Source: Chitinophagaceae bacterium
GTDB lineage: Bacteria > Bacteroidota > Bacteroidia > Chitinophagales > Chitinophagaceae
DNA length: 64,000 nucleotides
Assembly (NCBI GenBank): GCA_019638625.1
Contig: JAHBTK010000003.1
Span: 620,001-684,000 of the forward strand
Direction: 5' to 3'
The notes beneath the pieces were generated by a model that saw nothing but the letters and a program-made list of their open reading frames with translations, did not search any database and was not told the origin of the DNA. The translations under genes and the position numbers were made by a program. Each line of letters begins with the position of its first letter. Within the stretch, counting starts at the first letter, position 1. Positions 53,588-61,864 of this stretch are shown piece by piece.

Positions 53588-55303
53588 TTAAAATGACAAA
53601 CCATATATCAACTGCACTGACAATTCATTAAAACTTTGAATAAGTGTGGCATTGATGGATTCATTATTTAAATAGCTGCCCAACAACTGGAAACTGTGAT
53701 GCTCACCCGCTGCCATTGTCAGTCCCAATGTACCCCTGATGGTGTGCCCGTTGGCTTTATTATCAAACGTATTATTGAGATAGGTACCACTGGCATTCAC
53801 CGTTAATTTCCTTTCCAGAAGGGGAAGCATCCCACCGATACTCCCGCCCAACGAACCGACATCTCCCTGGGGAGTTTTAGAAAGGATGTAATTGGCTGTT
53901 CCGTTCGCATTGAATCCTTTTTGTATCCAGGTATGATTAAAGCTTACTGTTGACGAATAGGTATTCAGCGTTGGTATGCTTCCTATACTACTCTGGGGCG
54001 TACTGAGCGATTGAAACATCAAAATAAAATTCAGATTTTTTGCAGTCCTCTCATTCATCCAGTTAAAGAAGGGCATCAGCATCACACTGTTGCTGACCTG
54101 CTTAAATAATTCATCTCCCGGAGAAGTGACCAAAGGATTATTGGTAATACCGTAATTACTAAAATTGAAAGTCACGCCATAACGAACAGATGGCACATAG
54201 CTGATATTGGCGCTGCCAATAAAACGCCTGGAGGTGGATGTTTTCTGTTGTTCCAGATTGTCTTGTTGAAGCCCGACATTAGCACTGATGTTCAATCGGC
54301 CACTATCCAAACGAAACTGATTTGTAAAAGTAAATTCCTGCAGGTCAGATTGAAAAAAGTAAGCTCCCATAGACTGATAGCCGGGATCTATTCTCTTATA
54401 CATAATCCCCGTTGTCCATTTGGGCATTTGATACCCGAGACTCGTTTCGCCAGCCAGATAATACCGTGTGGAAAGTTTATCCATCACAAAAGGAGACATC
54501 AGTTTCTGAATCCATTCATTTTTCCCGGGTAAGCCGGAAGTATCCTTTTCGTCATATTTATTAACCGTATAAGAACTGAGGCCTACATTCACCTGCCAGG
54601 TCAGATTTTTAGCAGGCGTCACCTTTGTAGATACCCCAAGGGTTTTATTTTCTGCCGGCTGAATGGAGTCCTGTAATTTGGATGAGAGAGATTTGTCTTT
54701 GTCCCATCCCTGGAAATAAATCAGATCAATATAGTTCTTCTGCGTCCCGTAACCGACCTTAGTCCCCATTCCAAACCTGGAAAAAGTAGGTTCCGGCCGG
54801 ATTGCCAGCGGATTCGCGTTCAGGGCAGAATCTATAGCCGCTGACCTCCTCAGTCGTCCGTACATAAAACCTACCCTGAAATTCCCGGGAGTGAGATCAA
54901 AACCTGCGCCCAGCATTTGATGTCCTGCAAGAGTATAAGGTGAATAAGTGATGTTACGGTAACCAAGATGAAGTTTTGCCCATTTGTAATAAGGGCTGAT
55001 ACCAAACTGGTTGAAGGGCTGATAAAATTTGTTTTCGAAGTTGGAAAGTAAAAAAGAAAAGGGTACCCGGATACCTCCTAATTCAAGTGTGGGATTACCA
55101 CTAATGAGCCAGCTAAAATCTTTTTTCCTGGGGTCAATCTGATCTGCCTTGTAATACTCAAATTGCAGGTTGATATTGCCATGAAGCTTAACTGGCTTTT
55201 TGAAATTAATATTTTCCAGGTCCTGCGAAAATACAGATTGCCAAACAAGCAGGAATAATGGCAGGATGAACTGCTTTCTGATATAGATCATGCTTTCTTT
55301 CAT
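53588..55303 (-). CDS. Outer-membrane beta-barrel protein of the TANFOR-like gene set
   Basis: The 571-residue protein has a signal peptide (MIYIRKQFILPLFLLVWQSVFSQ; the first ATG at 55301-55303 adds four residues and a second at 55289-55291 is possible). Many amphipathic strands follow: KLHGNINLQFEYYKADQ, AKLHLGYRNITYSPYTLAGHQ, GNFRVGFMYGRLRRSAA, ending in a C-terminal strand VQLIYGLSF. The final aromatic residue is typical of outer-membrane barrels. It is first in the set with the giant protein and the fibronectin-type protein and could be the membrane platform for them. No named family is recognised. Confidence 0.82.
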   Translation of the reverse strand: MKESMIYIRKQFILPLFLLVWQSVFSQDLENINFKKPVKLHGNINLQFEYYKADQIDPRKKDFSWLISGNPTLELGGIRVPFSFLLSNFENKFYQPFNQFGISPYYKWAKLHLGYRNITYSPYTLAGHQMLGAGFDLTPGNFRVGFMYGRLRRSAAIDSALNANPLAIRPEPTFSRFGMGTKVGYGTQKNYIDLIYFQGWDKDKSLSSKLQDSIQPAENKTLGVSTKVTPAKNLTWQVNVGLSSYTVNKYDEKDTSGLPGKNEWIQKLMSPFVMDKLSTRYYLAGETSLGYQMPKWTTGIMYKRIDPGYQSMGAYFFQSDLQEFTFTNQFRLDSGRLNISANVGLQQDNLEQQKTSTSRRFIGSANISYVPSVRYGVTFNFSNYGITNNPLVTSPGDELFKQVSNSVMLMPFFNWMNERTAKNLNFILMFQSLSTPQSSIGSIPTLNTYSSTVSFNHTWIQKGFNANGTANYILSKTPQGDVGSLGGSIGGMLPLLERKLTVNASGTYLNNTFDNKANGHTIRGTLGLTMAAGEHHSFQLLGSYLNNESINATLIQSFNELSVQLIYGLSF

Positions 55304-56159
55304 GGCAGAAAGTTTACAATTTATATTTTAACGTACTGAACCCTTCTGTTATCGGCTTTTTCTTCTGCCGTTTTATTGGAATCAACCGCTTCAGATTACC
55401 CTTTCCGCCTGTGTCATTCGCTCTTCTATTATTTATAATCCCTGGCCGGCACACCTCTTACTACCAGTGCCCGCTTTTTTGACAATTTTTTATTCGTTTC
55501 GGGAGATCCATTGCTGCCTGTATATCCTGCGATTTTTATATTAACTAAATAAGTTTGATTTGATTATTCCGGCTATCTGTCGCAGTGTTTCATAAAATTC
55601 CGGGTTGATTGTATCTGAGCTACTGTTTAGACTGATACCTGAAGTTACAAGTTTTCTACCGGTAATCAGCTTGTTTCACATATTCACAATATTTAGTCTG
55701 TATGAAGTAATTCCACAGATAAGATAAGTTATTTGACCTGCCTAAGCCACTATTTTTCCCTGGTATAACGCTGCCAGCGGACAAGGTTATCTTCTAAAGG
55801 AGCAGATAAACCGCCATATGGAAGCTTAATGCATGTGGTGTATTCCCCTGCCTTCTCTTCCTTTTAGTTTTAACGACTGCCGCATCCATATGACCCCCCA
55901 TTGAGATTAATATGAATGCTATATTCGAAACCATTGTCATGGTTCACTATGATGTTTTCTCCAAAATGAATTTGTCCCGCCCATTTCGGACGACGTCCGG
56001 CGGCTTTGTGCAGGCGTAGAAATAGTATTCCCCGCCCGAACGTGCGGTTCGGTACGGGCGAGCGTCTGCCAGTAACCACTACTGATTAGTAAACTGCAGC
56101 CGATTGTCCTTCCTTCAGCCAGTCTTGCGACAAATCTTTTATATGCATACCTTTTTGTT
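55304..56159. other. 856-base gap with a GC-rich hairpin and a possible gene relic
   Basis: No complete gene is seen. On the minus strand about 33 codons ending at 55870 read IHFGENIIVNHDNGFEYSIH then INLNGGSYGCGSR and stop, which has protein-like composition and may be the C-terminus of a lost gene. Just before it (56033-56060) CGCCCGAAC-GTGCG-GTTCGG-TA-CGGGCG can form alternative hairpins. The promoter of the three-gene set to the left should lie near 55310-55400, but I cannot assign it. The rest shows nothing recognisable. Confidence 0.4.
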
Positions 56160-56900
56160 TCATTTTGTTATTCGTCCTATTCGTAGAAGCAATGGAAAAT
56201 GAATTTGTTTAGTTTGCTCGTTGCCCCAAAGTAGCTCAATGTCTTTTTGCAATTTGTCTATTGGGCTATAGCTATTCTGTTTGATAAAATGTTTTACGGC
56301 TGACCAAGTGTTCAAATATCCAATCAAATGTTCCAATGTCCAACGCTGCGTGTTTACAAAATTTGGTGTTTGAATTTCGTCAAATGGAAACGGAATAGTT
56401 TTATAGCTTTCATCAATATATTTTCGTTCTTTATCCCAATACTTACCAATAATACTGTTGTAAAAGTCAGCAATTACATTGTCAATTTGTTCAGAGATTT
56501 CTAACTTTCCGTAGCCGACAACACAAAGCAAAGCGTTGTCTTTCGCCGTCCGTTTTACTTCTGTATAAAACTTGTCAAAGTCAAACCAATGAATGGCTTG
56601 GGCAACAACAATCAAGTCAAACAGTCTGTTGTCAAAGCCGGTTTTTTCGGCTGGTTGCACCGAATATGAGATGTTGTCGGCTTGTAAAGCATTGTCAATT
56701 TGCGATTGGCTGATGTCGGTTGCAAAAACGTTGTCAAAAGTTTTCGCTAATTCGTAAGCAACTTGTCCGTTTCCTGTTCCGCAGTCCCAAGCGTTGCGTT
56801 TGTCTTGAATGTTTGAGTTTAAAAATTCAAACAAGTCTGACGGATATGTCGGTCTGTATTTTGCGTATTTATCTGACTGCGTTGAAAAGTTGTCTTTCAT
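56160..56900 (-). CDS. Class I SAM-dependent methyltransferase, AT-rich
   Basis: I start at the ATG at 56898-56900 (246 residues, MKDNFSTQSDKYAKYRPTYP), the usual opening of this methyltransferase type; an upstream ATG at 56945 adds 15 poorly conserved residues. Motif I is AWDCGTGNGQVAYELAKTF near residue 38, with DISQSQID following and DLIVVAQAIHWFDFDKFY near residue 95. The substrate is unknown; members are annotated as small-molecule or trans-aconitate-like methyltransferases. Its A+T content is well above that of the core genes around it, and it lies in the region bounded by the peptidase-tail repeats, so it was probably acquired. Confidence 0.88.
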   Translation of the reverse strand: MKDNFSTQSDKYAKYRPTYPSDLFEFLNSNIQDKRNAWDCGTGNGQVAYELAKTFDNVFATDISQSQIDNALQADNISYSVQPAEKTGFDNRLFDLIVVAQAIHWFDFDKFYTEVKRTAKDNALLCVVGYGKLEISEQIDNVIADFYNSIIGKYWDKERKYIDESYKTIPFPFDEIQTPNFVNTQRWTLEHLIGYLNTWSAVKHFIKQNSYSPIDKLQKDIELLWGNEQTKQIHFPLLLRIGRITK

Positions 56901-57001
56901 AATTTCGTTGTCTTTACGCACGGTTCGTAAGGTTGCACATAACAAGCAGGGCTTTATGCAGGTTGGGAGCTAGTATTCCATCCGCCGATAACCGTTGCCA
57001 A

Positions 57002-57067
57002 TCCGCCGCGGCGGAAAAATTTCATTGTTTATTCTATTGCCCGGCGTTACTTGCCTACCGGCAGGCA
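57002..57067. repeat. Short palindromes TCCGCCGCGGCGGA and TGCCT-n-AGGCA
   Basis: TCCGCCGCGGCGGA at 57002-57015 is a perfect 14-base palindrome, and TGCCTACCGGCAGGCA at 57052-57067 is a hairpin with a six-base loop. Both kinds recur between genes in Bacteroidota genomes. They lie in the 255-base gap between the methyltransferase and higA remnants, where nothing else is seen. Confidence 0.6.
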
Positions 57068-57154
57068 GGGAAGCCGAATAGCGAACAAGAAGTTGAGCAT
57101 ATATTCGTCGCCCCGCCATATTGCCAAGCCGCATTGGCAGAAGTACATCGTCAC

Positions 57155-57510
57155 TTAGTAGGCTTGAACCAAAACTTCTGTCGGTATATGCCATTGTTGA
57201 TGCAACTGTCTAATCATGTCCAACGAAAGTTTACGCTTCCGATTTAATATTTCACTTGCACGACTTTTTTGTCCAACAATATTTGCTAAGTCAGTCTGTG
57301 TCATTCCCATTTGTTCCATTCTAAATTTTATTGCCTCAACAGGGTCTGGTAAGTCAATAGGAAATTTTTCATCCTCATATTCTCAATTAAAAGACTTAAT
57401 ATCTCTAATTCGTCACCTCTAGGAGTTCCTTTTTTTGCATCAAAGATATTCTCAAGCCGAAGCATTGCCTGCTCGTAATCTTTCTTTGTCTTGATGGGCT
57501 TGATATTCAT
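57155..57510 (-). pseudogene. higA: HigA-type antitoxin with a one-base deletion frameshift
   Basis: From the ATG at 57508-57510 the frame reads MNIKPIKTKKDYEQAMLRLE, then ...GDELEILSLLIEN, and goes out of frame near 57379-57383. In the next frame the protein resumes as EYEDEKFPIDLPDPVEAIKF, then the helix-turn-helix MGMTQTDLANIVGQKSRASE and ...QLHQQWHIPTEVLVQAY with stop at 57155-57157. The total of 356 bases is one short of 119 codons. One extra A (GAGAAATAT instead of GAGAATAT) would restore a full 118-residue HigA. It is either a true decay mutation or an assembly error. Confidence 0.88.
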
Positions 57511-57511
57511 A

Positions 57512-57772
57512 TTAAATAGTTTTTGCGTTTACTTTGTCATATTCGGAATGTGTCCCAATAAAACGAATCCATACCATTTGATAGTCAAAATTTATTTTTA
57601 TTATTACGCGATATGAGTTGCCTTTTATATTAAACACAATTCTGTCGTTGCCAATAATGCTTGCACTCGGATACTCAGTCTTTATCTCATTGGGATTTGT
57701 CCATTCGGCTTTAGATGTCTCCTGAAACCATGCTTTTAATTGTTGTTCACAATCGTTGTGTATTTCTGCCAA
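57512..57772 (-). CDS. higB: HigB-type toxin lacking its N-terminal dozen residues
   Basis: The frame matches HigB (RelE-like mRNA interferase): CEQQLKAWFQETSKAEWTNP, then ASIIGNDRIVFNIKGNSYRV and VWIRFIGTHSEYDKVNAKTI. Normal members have about 11 more residues before the HNDCEQQ segment. Here the only start is TTG at 57770-57772, with an in-frame TAA four codons upstream, and the missing codons are replaced by the repeat that begins at 57771. The toxin is therefore probably inactive or weakly expressed. It sits one base before the frameshifted higA. Type II HigBA pairs are encoded toxin first, as here. Confidence 0.82.
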   Translation of the reverse strand: MAEIHNDCEQQLKAWFQETSKAEWTNPNEIKTEYPSASIIGNDRIVFNIKGNSYRVIIKINFDYQMVWIRFIGTHSEYDKVNAKTI

Positions 57773-58065
57773 CGTTTGTATTTACACTAATATACGCTAT
57801 AAAACGGGTAGCGCAAATATGTTTAATATGTAGATTTTCAGCGTGTTGGTAATATTTGCGCGTATGGGTGTGGCGTAGCGCCAATGCAACTCAGGTCAAG
57901 CTTCCCCGTTTTCAACGGCATATCAGAAGACAAGAAGAACGCATAACACAGGACGCCCGTAATTACTTCACCAGCCTGAGCACCCGGGTATTTTTCCCGT
58001 CGCTGTATCGCAGCCAGTAAACGCCCTGGCTTAGTGTTGTGAGGTTGCTGAGGTATTCATAGTAG
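57771..58065. repeat. Direct repeat, right copy (native end of the S8 peptidase gene)
   Basis: The partner of 45298-45594, in the same orientation. It covers the last 33 codons of the peptidase gene and about 190 bases past its stop, ending exactly where the truncated higB frame begins. The copies share TATAAAACGGGTAGC and AATATGTTTAATATGTAG among other runs. Confidence 0.9.
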
Positions 58066-59633
58066 GAGATCCCGGCAGACACCTGTATTTTTTTGCGGAA
58101 CACTTCTTTGCCGACGCTGTTCAGAAGAGTTAAGGTGGCGTTGCCGCTGGTTTCTGGTTTAACCAGTACTGTTAAAGCCCCTGAAAACGGAACGGGGTAG
58201 GCTTTGATCCAGTCCTCACCCAAAATTTTCCTGGTTTTAATTTCCAGCGCTTCACCGGAAAGTATTTCATAGGCTGCCCGCATATTCGGTATGCCATATC
58301 CTGTTCGGTCGTCCGGGTATTGGTATTGGCTGGCGCTTTTTTTAACCGCCGCCACTATTTCCCGGTTGGTCATCTGCGGGAACGCCTGCCAAAGGCAGGT
58401 TATCAGGCCGGCCAGGTTGGGATTGGCGACGGAGGTACCGTTGGCATAAGCCGGGTTCCCATCCAGTCCCGCAACCACCGTTCCGGCGCCTACGGAAGCA
58501 ACATCCGGTTTGATCCGCCCGTCTGCGGAAGGACCGTAACTGGAAAAAGCAGCCGGTACGCCGGAAGCATCCGTGGCTCCTATCGCCAGCACATGCTCTC
58601 CGTCTGCGGGCGCTATTATATAATGCCAGGCGCTTGTGCCGGAATTGCCGGCGCTGTTCGTAACGATGATCCCTTTTTTGAAGGCCATTTCCGCGCCGCG
58701 GGTAATGATGGCTGTTTTGCCGTCCATATCACTGTAGCTGTAACTGCTGGCCGCATCATCAAATTCGTAGTACCCCAGAGAAGAAGTGATGAGGTCGGCA
58801 CCGAGACTATCAGCCCGTTCGGCTGCCGCTACCCAGTTTTGTTCTTCAATCTGGTATTCTGTCGCTGCATCCTCCGTTCTGAAAAGATAGTATTGCGCTT
58901 TAGGCGCTGTTCCTACTATTTTCCCGGGACGGTTCGCCGCAATGGTAGAAAAACAAATCATCCCGTGGCTATGTTCTTCCGTTACGGAAGCTTTGTTTTT
59001 TACAAAATCCCAGGTACCCAATACCTGGTTATGTAAACGAATACTGTCAAAAGCAGGATTGGTATCATACCGGTAGTAACCCGCATCCAGCATGGCAATG
59101 ATCATTCCCTCGCCCCTGAAACCATTGTTGTGCAAAAACTCTCCCTCGTGGATATTGACCTGGTTGTAGTTGGCGCCATAATCAAAATGGTCGCCGGCCT
59201 CCTGCAGTTGCTGCCGTTTTCCCGATGGTCGGACCTCCGTTACATATTTATCCGTTTTGGAAGCCCTTTTCCTGAGCGCCGCCCGTGTCACGGATCTCAC
59301 GAACGGAAAATTATTTATTTTATCAAGCGCTTCGGCGTCGGTGGTTTCAATCAACACATAGTTCAGCCATCTTGAGGTATTTAAAACGGTAACCGTACCG
59401 GCATTTATAATACTTTCTATATAGGCAGGGTTTACAGGCAGGTCCGTACTGTCTATGGATATCTGTTGCCTTTCCCTTCGCTCAATGGCTTTGGCTGAAA
59501 GATACGCGGAAGGATGATTGATTGAGTAGGGGCTGTTGTTTTTATCGCTGAGCTGTATAATATGTTTTGAATACTGCGCGGCGCTAAATTGTGAGTACAA
59601 TACCAGTATGACGATCAAAAGTTGCTTCATCAA
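57963..59633 (-). CDS. S8 subtilisin-like peptidase with T9SS type A sorting domain
   Basis: The 556-residue protein has a signal peptide to about FSAAQ, an N-terminal prodomain (about 20-125) and an S8 catalytic domain. The triad is D183 in MLDAGYY, H223 in HSHGM and S401 in NGTSVANPN, with the oxyanion asparagine N330 in NSAGNSG. The last 75 residues are a type A sorting domain: KAYPVPFSGALTVLV, then ...GVYWLRYSDGKNTRVLRLVK, ending in the usual basic tail. It is secreted through the outer membrane by T9SS and anchored or released. The 3' end of the gene is duplicated 12.5 kb to the left. Confidence 0.95.
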   Translation of the reverse strand: MMKQLLIVILVLYSQFSAAQYSKHIIQLSDKNNSPYSINHPSAYLSAKAIERRERQQISIDSTDLPVNPAYIESIINAGTVTVLNTSRWLNYVLIETTDAEALDKINNFPFVRSVTRAALRKRASKTDKYVTEVRPSGKRQQLQEAGDHFDYGANYNQVNIHEGEFLHNNGFRGEGMIIAMLDAGYYRYDTNPAFDSIRLHNQVLGTWDFVKNKASVTEEHSHGMICFSTIAANRPGKIVGTAPKAQYYLFRTEDAATEYQIEEQNWVAAAERADSLGADLITSSLGYYEFDDAASSYSYSDMDGKTAIITRGAEMAFKKGIIVTNSAGNSGTSAWHYIIAPADGEHVLAIGATDASGVPAAFSSYGPSADGRIKPDVASVGAGTVVAGLDGNPAYANGTSVANPNLAGLITCLWQAFPQMTNREIVAAVKKSASQYQYPDDRTGYGIPNMRAAYEILSGEALEIKTRKILGEDWIKAYPVPFSGALTVLVKPETSGNATLTLLNSVGKEVFRKKIQVSAGISYYEYLSNLTTLSQGVYWLRYSDGKNTRVLRLVK

Positions 59634-59672
59634 TAATCCTTTAGTTAAAGATGTATCGTAATTGTTCCGGCA

Positions 59673-60530
59673 TTAGTTGTGGTCGAGCAGGCTGAGTCTG
59701 ATACCATATCCGGAATATGCATTCACCATCTCCAGGGTATCACATCTCACCTGCCCGTTGATGACATTCGCCAATGAGTCGCAATTAAAATTTACCGGGC
59801 AGGGTATTGATTCCACAGGGGATACAGCCCGGCAGTTATTGGTTATGGGAGTAGCCTGGTAAGTCCATACTTCAAAATCTTTGAATACCAGCCCCAGGTC
59901 TTTCGAATACACTTCCACGCTATAGTCCCTGGAGGCATAGCTATCGGGAAACTGGTCCACATCCCCCGCGCTTTCATCTACATGCAGTACCGTAATGGTA
60001 TTGCCGAAGCTGGTATTGTCCAGTGAATATGCCTGTCCAACATGCTGATAGTTATATTCCCAGAATTGCAGGTAACTCAATTCTCCCGCGATATTGATAT
60101 AGCTGTTGCCATTCCAGTAAAAGCTCTCTTTTACCGGATCTTTCAGCTTGATATACCGTTGATTGTTCTCTATATATTCCAGCGACTGGTTGAGCGGGGT
60201 AACCATAAAAGTGGCAAGGTCTTTCCACTCATCCGAGCCGTCCAGGCTCCTGATCATGCGCCGGATACGGAAGCTTTTGCGATCGAGGTTATCGGTGATC
60301 TCCGCATCCACTATATCCTTAGCCTGGTAACTGCGCACTACCTTCTTCCTGTCAAAGTCTTCGAATACGGTAGAGTCCATCCGGTATATAATGTGTTTGC
60401 CCACTGAAAGCGGGTAATAGTCCTTATAGGACTGAACGGAAAAATTCTCTGTTTGTTTAGTACAAAACTGGAAGGATAGCATGAGAAGCACACCTGCGAT
60501 TCTTACCACGTATTTTCTGGCTTTTATCAT
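59673..60530 (-). CDS. Lipoprotein of unknown function
   Basis: The 285-residue product has a lipoprotein signal (MIKARKYVVRIAGVLLMLSF, with cysteine at residue 23 in FQFCTKQ). It then has a beta-rich body beginning YYPLSVGKHIIYRMDSTVFED, with the pattern 'D-Y-Y/F-P-L-x-x-G-x-x-x-x-Y' common in Bacteroidota lipoproteins that resemble outer-membrane or peptidase-associated factors. It lies 39 bases upstream of the S8 peptidase on the same strand, so it could be co-expressed. Two cysteines near residues 235 and 244 (NCRAVSP, PCPVNFNC) might pair. No family name is certain. Confidence 0.75.
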   Translation of the reverse strand: MIKARKYVVRIAGVLLMLSFQFCTKQTENFSVQSYKDYYPLSVGKHIIYRMDSTVFEDFDRKKVVRSYQAKDIVDAEITDNLDRKSFRIRRMIRSLDGSDEWKDLATFMVTPLNQSLEYIENNQRYIKLKDPVKESFYWNGNSYINIAGELSYLQFWEYNYQHVGQAYSLDNTSFGNTITVLHVDESAGDVDQFPDSYASRDYSVEVYSKDLGLVFKDFEVWTYQATPITNNCRAVSPVESIPCPVNFNCDSLANVINGQVRCDTLEMVNAYSGYGIRLSLLDHN

Positions 60531-60596
60531 TGTGCAATAAAGAGAAGTAAAGATATAACGATTTGATTTACTACATTATTGCAGGACTGCCGGCGG

Positions 60597-61691
60597 TTAT
60601 TGTCTTAAAATAATCCCTCCGCCTATTACATCGTCCCCTTCATAAAAAACAGCGCTTTGTCCGGGCGCTATACCTTTTACCTGGTCGTAAAAGGTAACCT
60701 GTATGCCTTTCTCATGATTATTGAGTGTTGCCAGGGTTCCTTTGTCCTTATACCTGATCTTCGTAAACGCTTCCGTACCATCAGTAATACCGTCGTATTT
60801 TAACCAGTTGAGTTTGCCCACCAGCATTTCCAGGCGGTTCAGGTCTTCCTCATCACCCAGCACCACCGTATTGGTTTCCGGTTCAATATGAGTAACATAT
60901 GCCGGCTTGCCCAGGGCGATGTCCAGCCCCTTGCGTTGACCTATGGTATAAAAAGGATAACCCTTATGCTTTCCGAGTACATTTCCGCTGGTATCAACAA
61001 AATTGCCCCCGCTTACCTTTTCTTCCAGGCCTTCCACCCTTCTTTTCAAAAACCCCCGGTAATCATTGTCCGGCACAAAACAAATCTCATAGCTCTCACT
61101 TTTTTTGGCCAGTTCCGGGTAGCCGAAATCCAGTGCCATTTGCCGGATCTCCGTTTTCCTGTATTTTCCCAGCGGCAGCAATGTGCGGCTGAGCAGGTCC
61201 TGCTGCAGGCCCCACAACACATAACTCTGGTCTTTTGTTTCGTCTACCCCCTTGCTGATATAATACCTGCCATTGGTATGCTGTTTTATGATCCCGTAAT
61301 GACCGGTAGCGATATAATCACAGTTGAGGGCATCCGCCCTTTTCAGCAGCGCCCGCCACTTGATATGTGTATTACACATTATACAGGGGTTGGGAGTTCT
61401 GCCGGCAAGGTATTCCTCCACGAAATTATCGATCACGGCATCACCGAATTCACTGCGTATGTCCAGTATATAATGAGGAAACCCATGTTCCACGGCCGCC
61501 ATACGGGCGTCGTTAAAACTATCTATATTACAGCAGCCCGTTTCCTTCCGTGAACTGCCTGAACTGGCATAATCCCAGGTCTTCATGGTAATTCCCACCA
61601 CTTCATACCCTTCATTGTGCAACATCAGTGCCGTTACGGTACTGTCAATACCGCCGCTCATTGCCACTAAAACTTTTCCTTTACGGCTCAT
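60597..61691 (-). CDS. mnmA: tRNA-specific 2-thiouridylase MnmA
   Basis: The 364-residue enzyme makes 2-thiouridine at position 34 of tRNA-Lys, -Glu and -Gln. It has the PP-loop VAMSGGIDSTVTALML near residue 10 and the two active-site cysteines, in PNPCIMCNTHIKW and in SYEICFVPDND. The insertion segment FYTIGQRKGLDIALG and the C-terminal APGQSAVFYEGDDVIGGGII are also present. The length is normal. It stands between the lipoprotein gene and the PspC gene on the same strand, with a terminator before it. Confidence 0.97.
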   Translation of the reverse strand: MSRKGKVLVAMSGGIDSTVTALMLHNEGYEVVGITMKTWDYASSGSSRKETGCCNIDSFNDARMAAVEHGFPHYILDIRSEFGDAVIDNFVEEYLAGRTPNPCIMCNTHIKWRALLKRADALNCDYIATGHYGIIKQHTNGRYYISKGVDETKDQSYVLWGLQQDLLSRTLLPLGKYRKTEIRQMALDFGYPELAKKSESYEICFVPDNDYRGFLKRRVEGLEEKVSGGNFVDTSGNVLGKHKGYPFYTIGQRKGLDIALGKPAYVTHIEPETNTVVLGDEEDLNRLEMLVGKLNWLKYDGITDGTEAFTKIRYKDKGTLATLNNHEKGIQVTFYDQVKGIAPGQSAVFYEGDDVIGGGIILRQ

Positions 61692-61791
61692 ACCTCTCCT
61701 TTTGAACCAGCAAAATTACGAATAAATTACCCGATGCGGGTAACTGTATTCATACCAACCTGCCACCCGGGTTGCTCAGTTTCCCACAGTC

Positions 61792-61829
61792 AAAAAAGAA
61801 CAACCCCACGGGATGACCCGCGGGGCTGT
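61792..61829 (-). terminator. Rho-independent terminator after the PspC-domain gene
   Basis: On the minus strand CAGCCCCGCGGG-TCAT-CCCGTGGGGTTG forms a 12-base stem with a few mismatches and is followed by TTCTTTTTT. It lies about 37 bases past the stop of the PspC gene. Confidence 0.82.
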
Positions 61830-61864
61830 GTTTTGTTTCAACTTCAACCTATTGAAACGCTCTT

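Noticed and set aside
56033..56060. Group II intron domain IV/V hairpin
   Set aside because: GAACGTGCGGTTC recalls the sequence near group II intron reverse-transcriptase genes, but there is no reverse transcriptase, and no domain V motif was found.
55870..56079. Complete 69-residue gene on the minus strand
   Set aside because: The first half is the translation of the GC-rich hairpin; only the last 33 codons look protein-like, so I list it as a relic, not as a gene.
43766..57772. Integron gene-cassette array explaining the toxin-antitoxin, DUF5063 and methyltransferase genes
   Set aside because: I looked for attC sites (RYYYAAC paired with GTTRRRY) at the gene boundaries. The AACGT-type strings there do not fit the consensus, the genes lie in both orientations, and no integrase is present.
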